From NCBI RefSeq assembly GCF_001700505.1, contig NZ_MAPV01000037.1:58789-122788 (forward strand): DNA of 64,000 nt, given 5' to 3'. This DNA is from Streptomyces mutomycini. GTDB taxonomy: Bacteria; Actinomycetota; Actinomycetes; Streptomycetales; Streptomycetaceae. Shown here piece by piece: positions 63,904 through 64,000 of the stretch (positions are counted from its first letter, which is position 1; each line of letters opens with the position of its first letter). The position numbers were made by a program, and so were the translations under genes. The notes under the pieces were generated by a model. That model searched no databases, was not told where the DNA came from, and worked only from the letters and a program-made list of their open reading frames with translations.

Positions 63904-64000
63904 CAGCAGAGGGCAGCGGCGAGGCCGAGAAAGGCCAGGTAGTTGCGGGGGTGGCGTTCGTAGCGGTGGTTGAGTCTGCGGTAGCCGGTCAGCCAGGACA
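63862..64000 (-). mobile_element. IS5-family-type insertion sequence (partial)
   Basis: One end of an insertion sequence lies near 63862 (AAGACCGTGTCCTATGTGG looks like its terminal region); the rest runs off the right edge. Confidence 0.7.
63873..64000 (-). CDS. IS5-family-like transposase, C-terminal part
   Basis: The visible C-terminus reads SWLTGYRRLNHRYERHPRNY, LAFLGLAAALCCYKRLARLT with the stop at 63873. RYERxxxxYxAFxxLAxxLxCxRRL is the end of DDE transposases of the IS5/IS4811 type common in Streptomyces. The catalytic core lies outside the window. Confidence 0.8.
   Translation of the reverse strand, partial: SWLTGYRRLNHRYERHPRNYLAFLGLAAALCCYKRLARLTT

Overview
The window is high-GC actinobacterial DNA and reads as a Streptomyces chromosome. 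The evidence is GC-rich third codon positions, frequent GTG/TTG starts, PucR, WhiB, ScbR/AfsA and Rpf-type genes, a SCO5918-family gene beside a DEAD-box helicase and cold-shock gene, and IS5-type transposase sequence at the right edge.

1-45,140 looks like ordinary chromosome. It holds: a cut-off YqiJ/NfeD-like membrane gene; a PucR regulator; TerB; a BlaI/M56 (BlaR-like) pair with a TACA/TGTA operator; a Kef-type antiporter with its TrkA_C subunit; an RsbW-like ATPase; two paralogous MerR-like mini-regulators; a flotillin/NfeD pair; a BCP peroxiredoxin; a cold-shock cluster (csp, DEAD-box helicase, SCO5918 family); and a divergent gamma-butyrolactone signalling pair (AfsA-type synthase, ScbR-type receptor) with an inverted repeat between the genes. 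Further right come an amidase, an Rpf, a beta-phosphoglucomutase/GH65 phosphorylase operon, a sortase, an ABC-F protein and an SMI1/KNR4 protein. An old-yellow-enzyme gene is followed by a three-gene Ser/Thr kinase operon whose first member is a pseudokinase. The block ends with a polysaccharide deacetylase, a secreted FnIII protein, a TetR/SDR/EamA locus and a GNAT acetyltransferase.

45,159-63,900 is a different kind of region. Eight direct repeats carry the same 44-nt 3' part of a tRNA-Gly(CCC) gene, from anticodon loop to CCA, on the minus strand. Each copy has its own hairpin terminator on the left and a conserved 61-nt block on the right, 67 nt away in seven of eight copies. Decayed tyrosine-integrase C-termini lie directly left of copies 2 and 4. 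I read this as a tandem array of related integrative cassettes piled up at one tRNA attachment site. The cargo is small conflict modules: a decayed DUF234 ATPase with a CBM2 tail; a Phd antitoxin / DUF6247 / putative toxin operon; a VapBC module plus a GmrSD-like DUF262 nuclease; a large secreted FnIII protein plus a WYL-regulator remnant; an AbiE-like pair; a second VapBC copy plus an operon encoding a WhiB domain fused to an ECF sigma factor; a ribbon-helix-helix protein with an unknown partner; and a third, decayed VapC with two unknown genes, the second truncated by an insertion sequence.

The two strongest candidates for undescribed biology are the tRNA-Gly cassette array and the membrane protein / WhiB-sigma fusion / small protein operon at 57,382-58,629. 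Everything was read by eye. Family names rest on visible motifs, and no database search was run.
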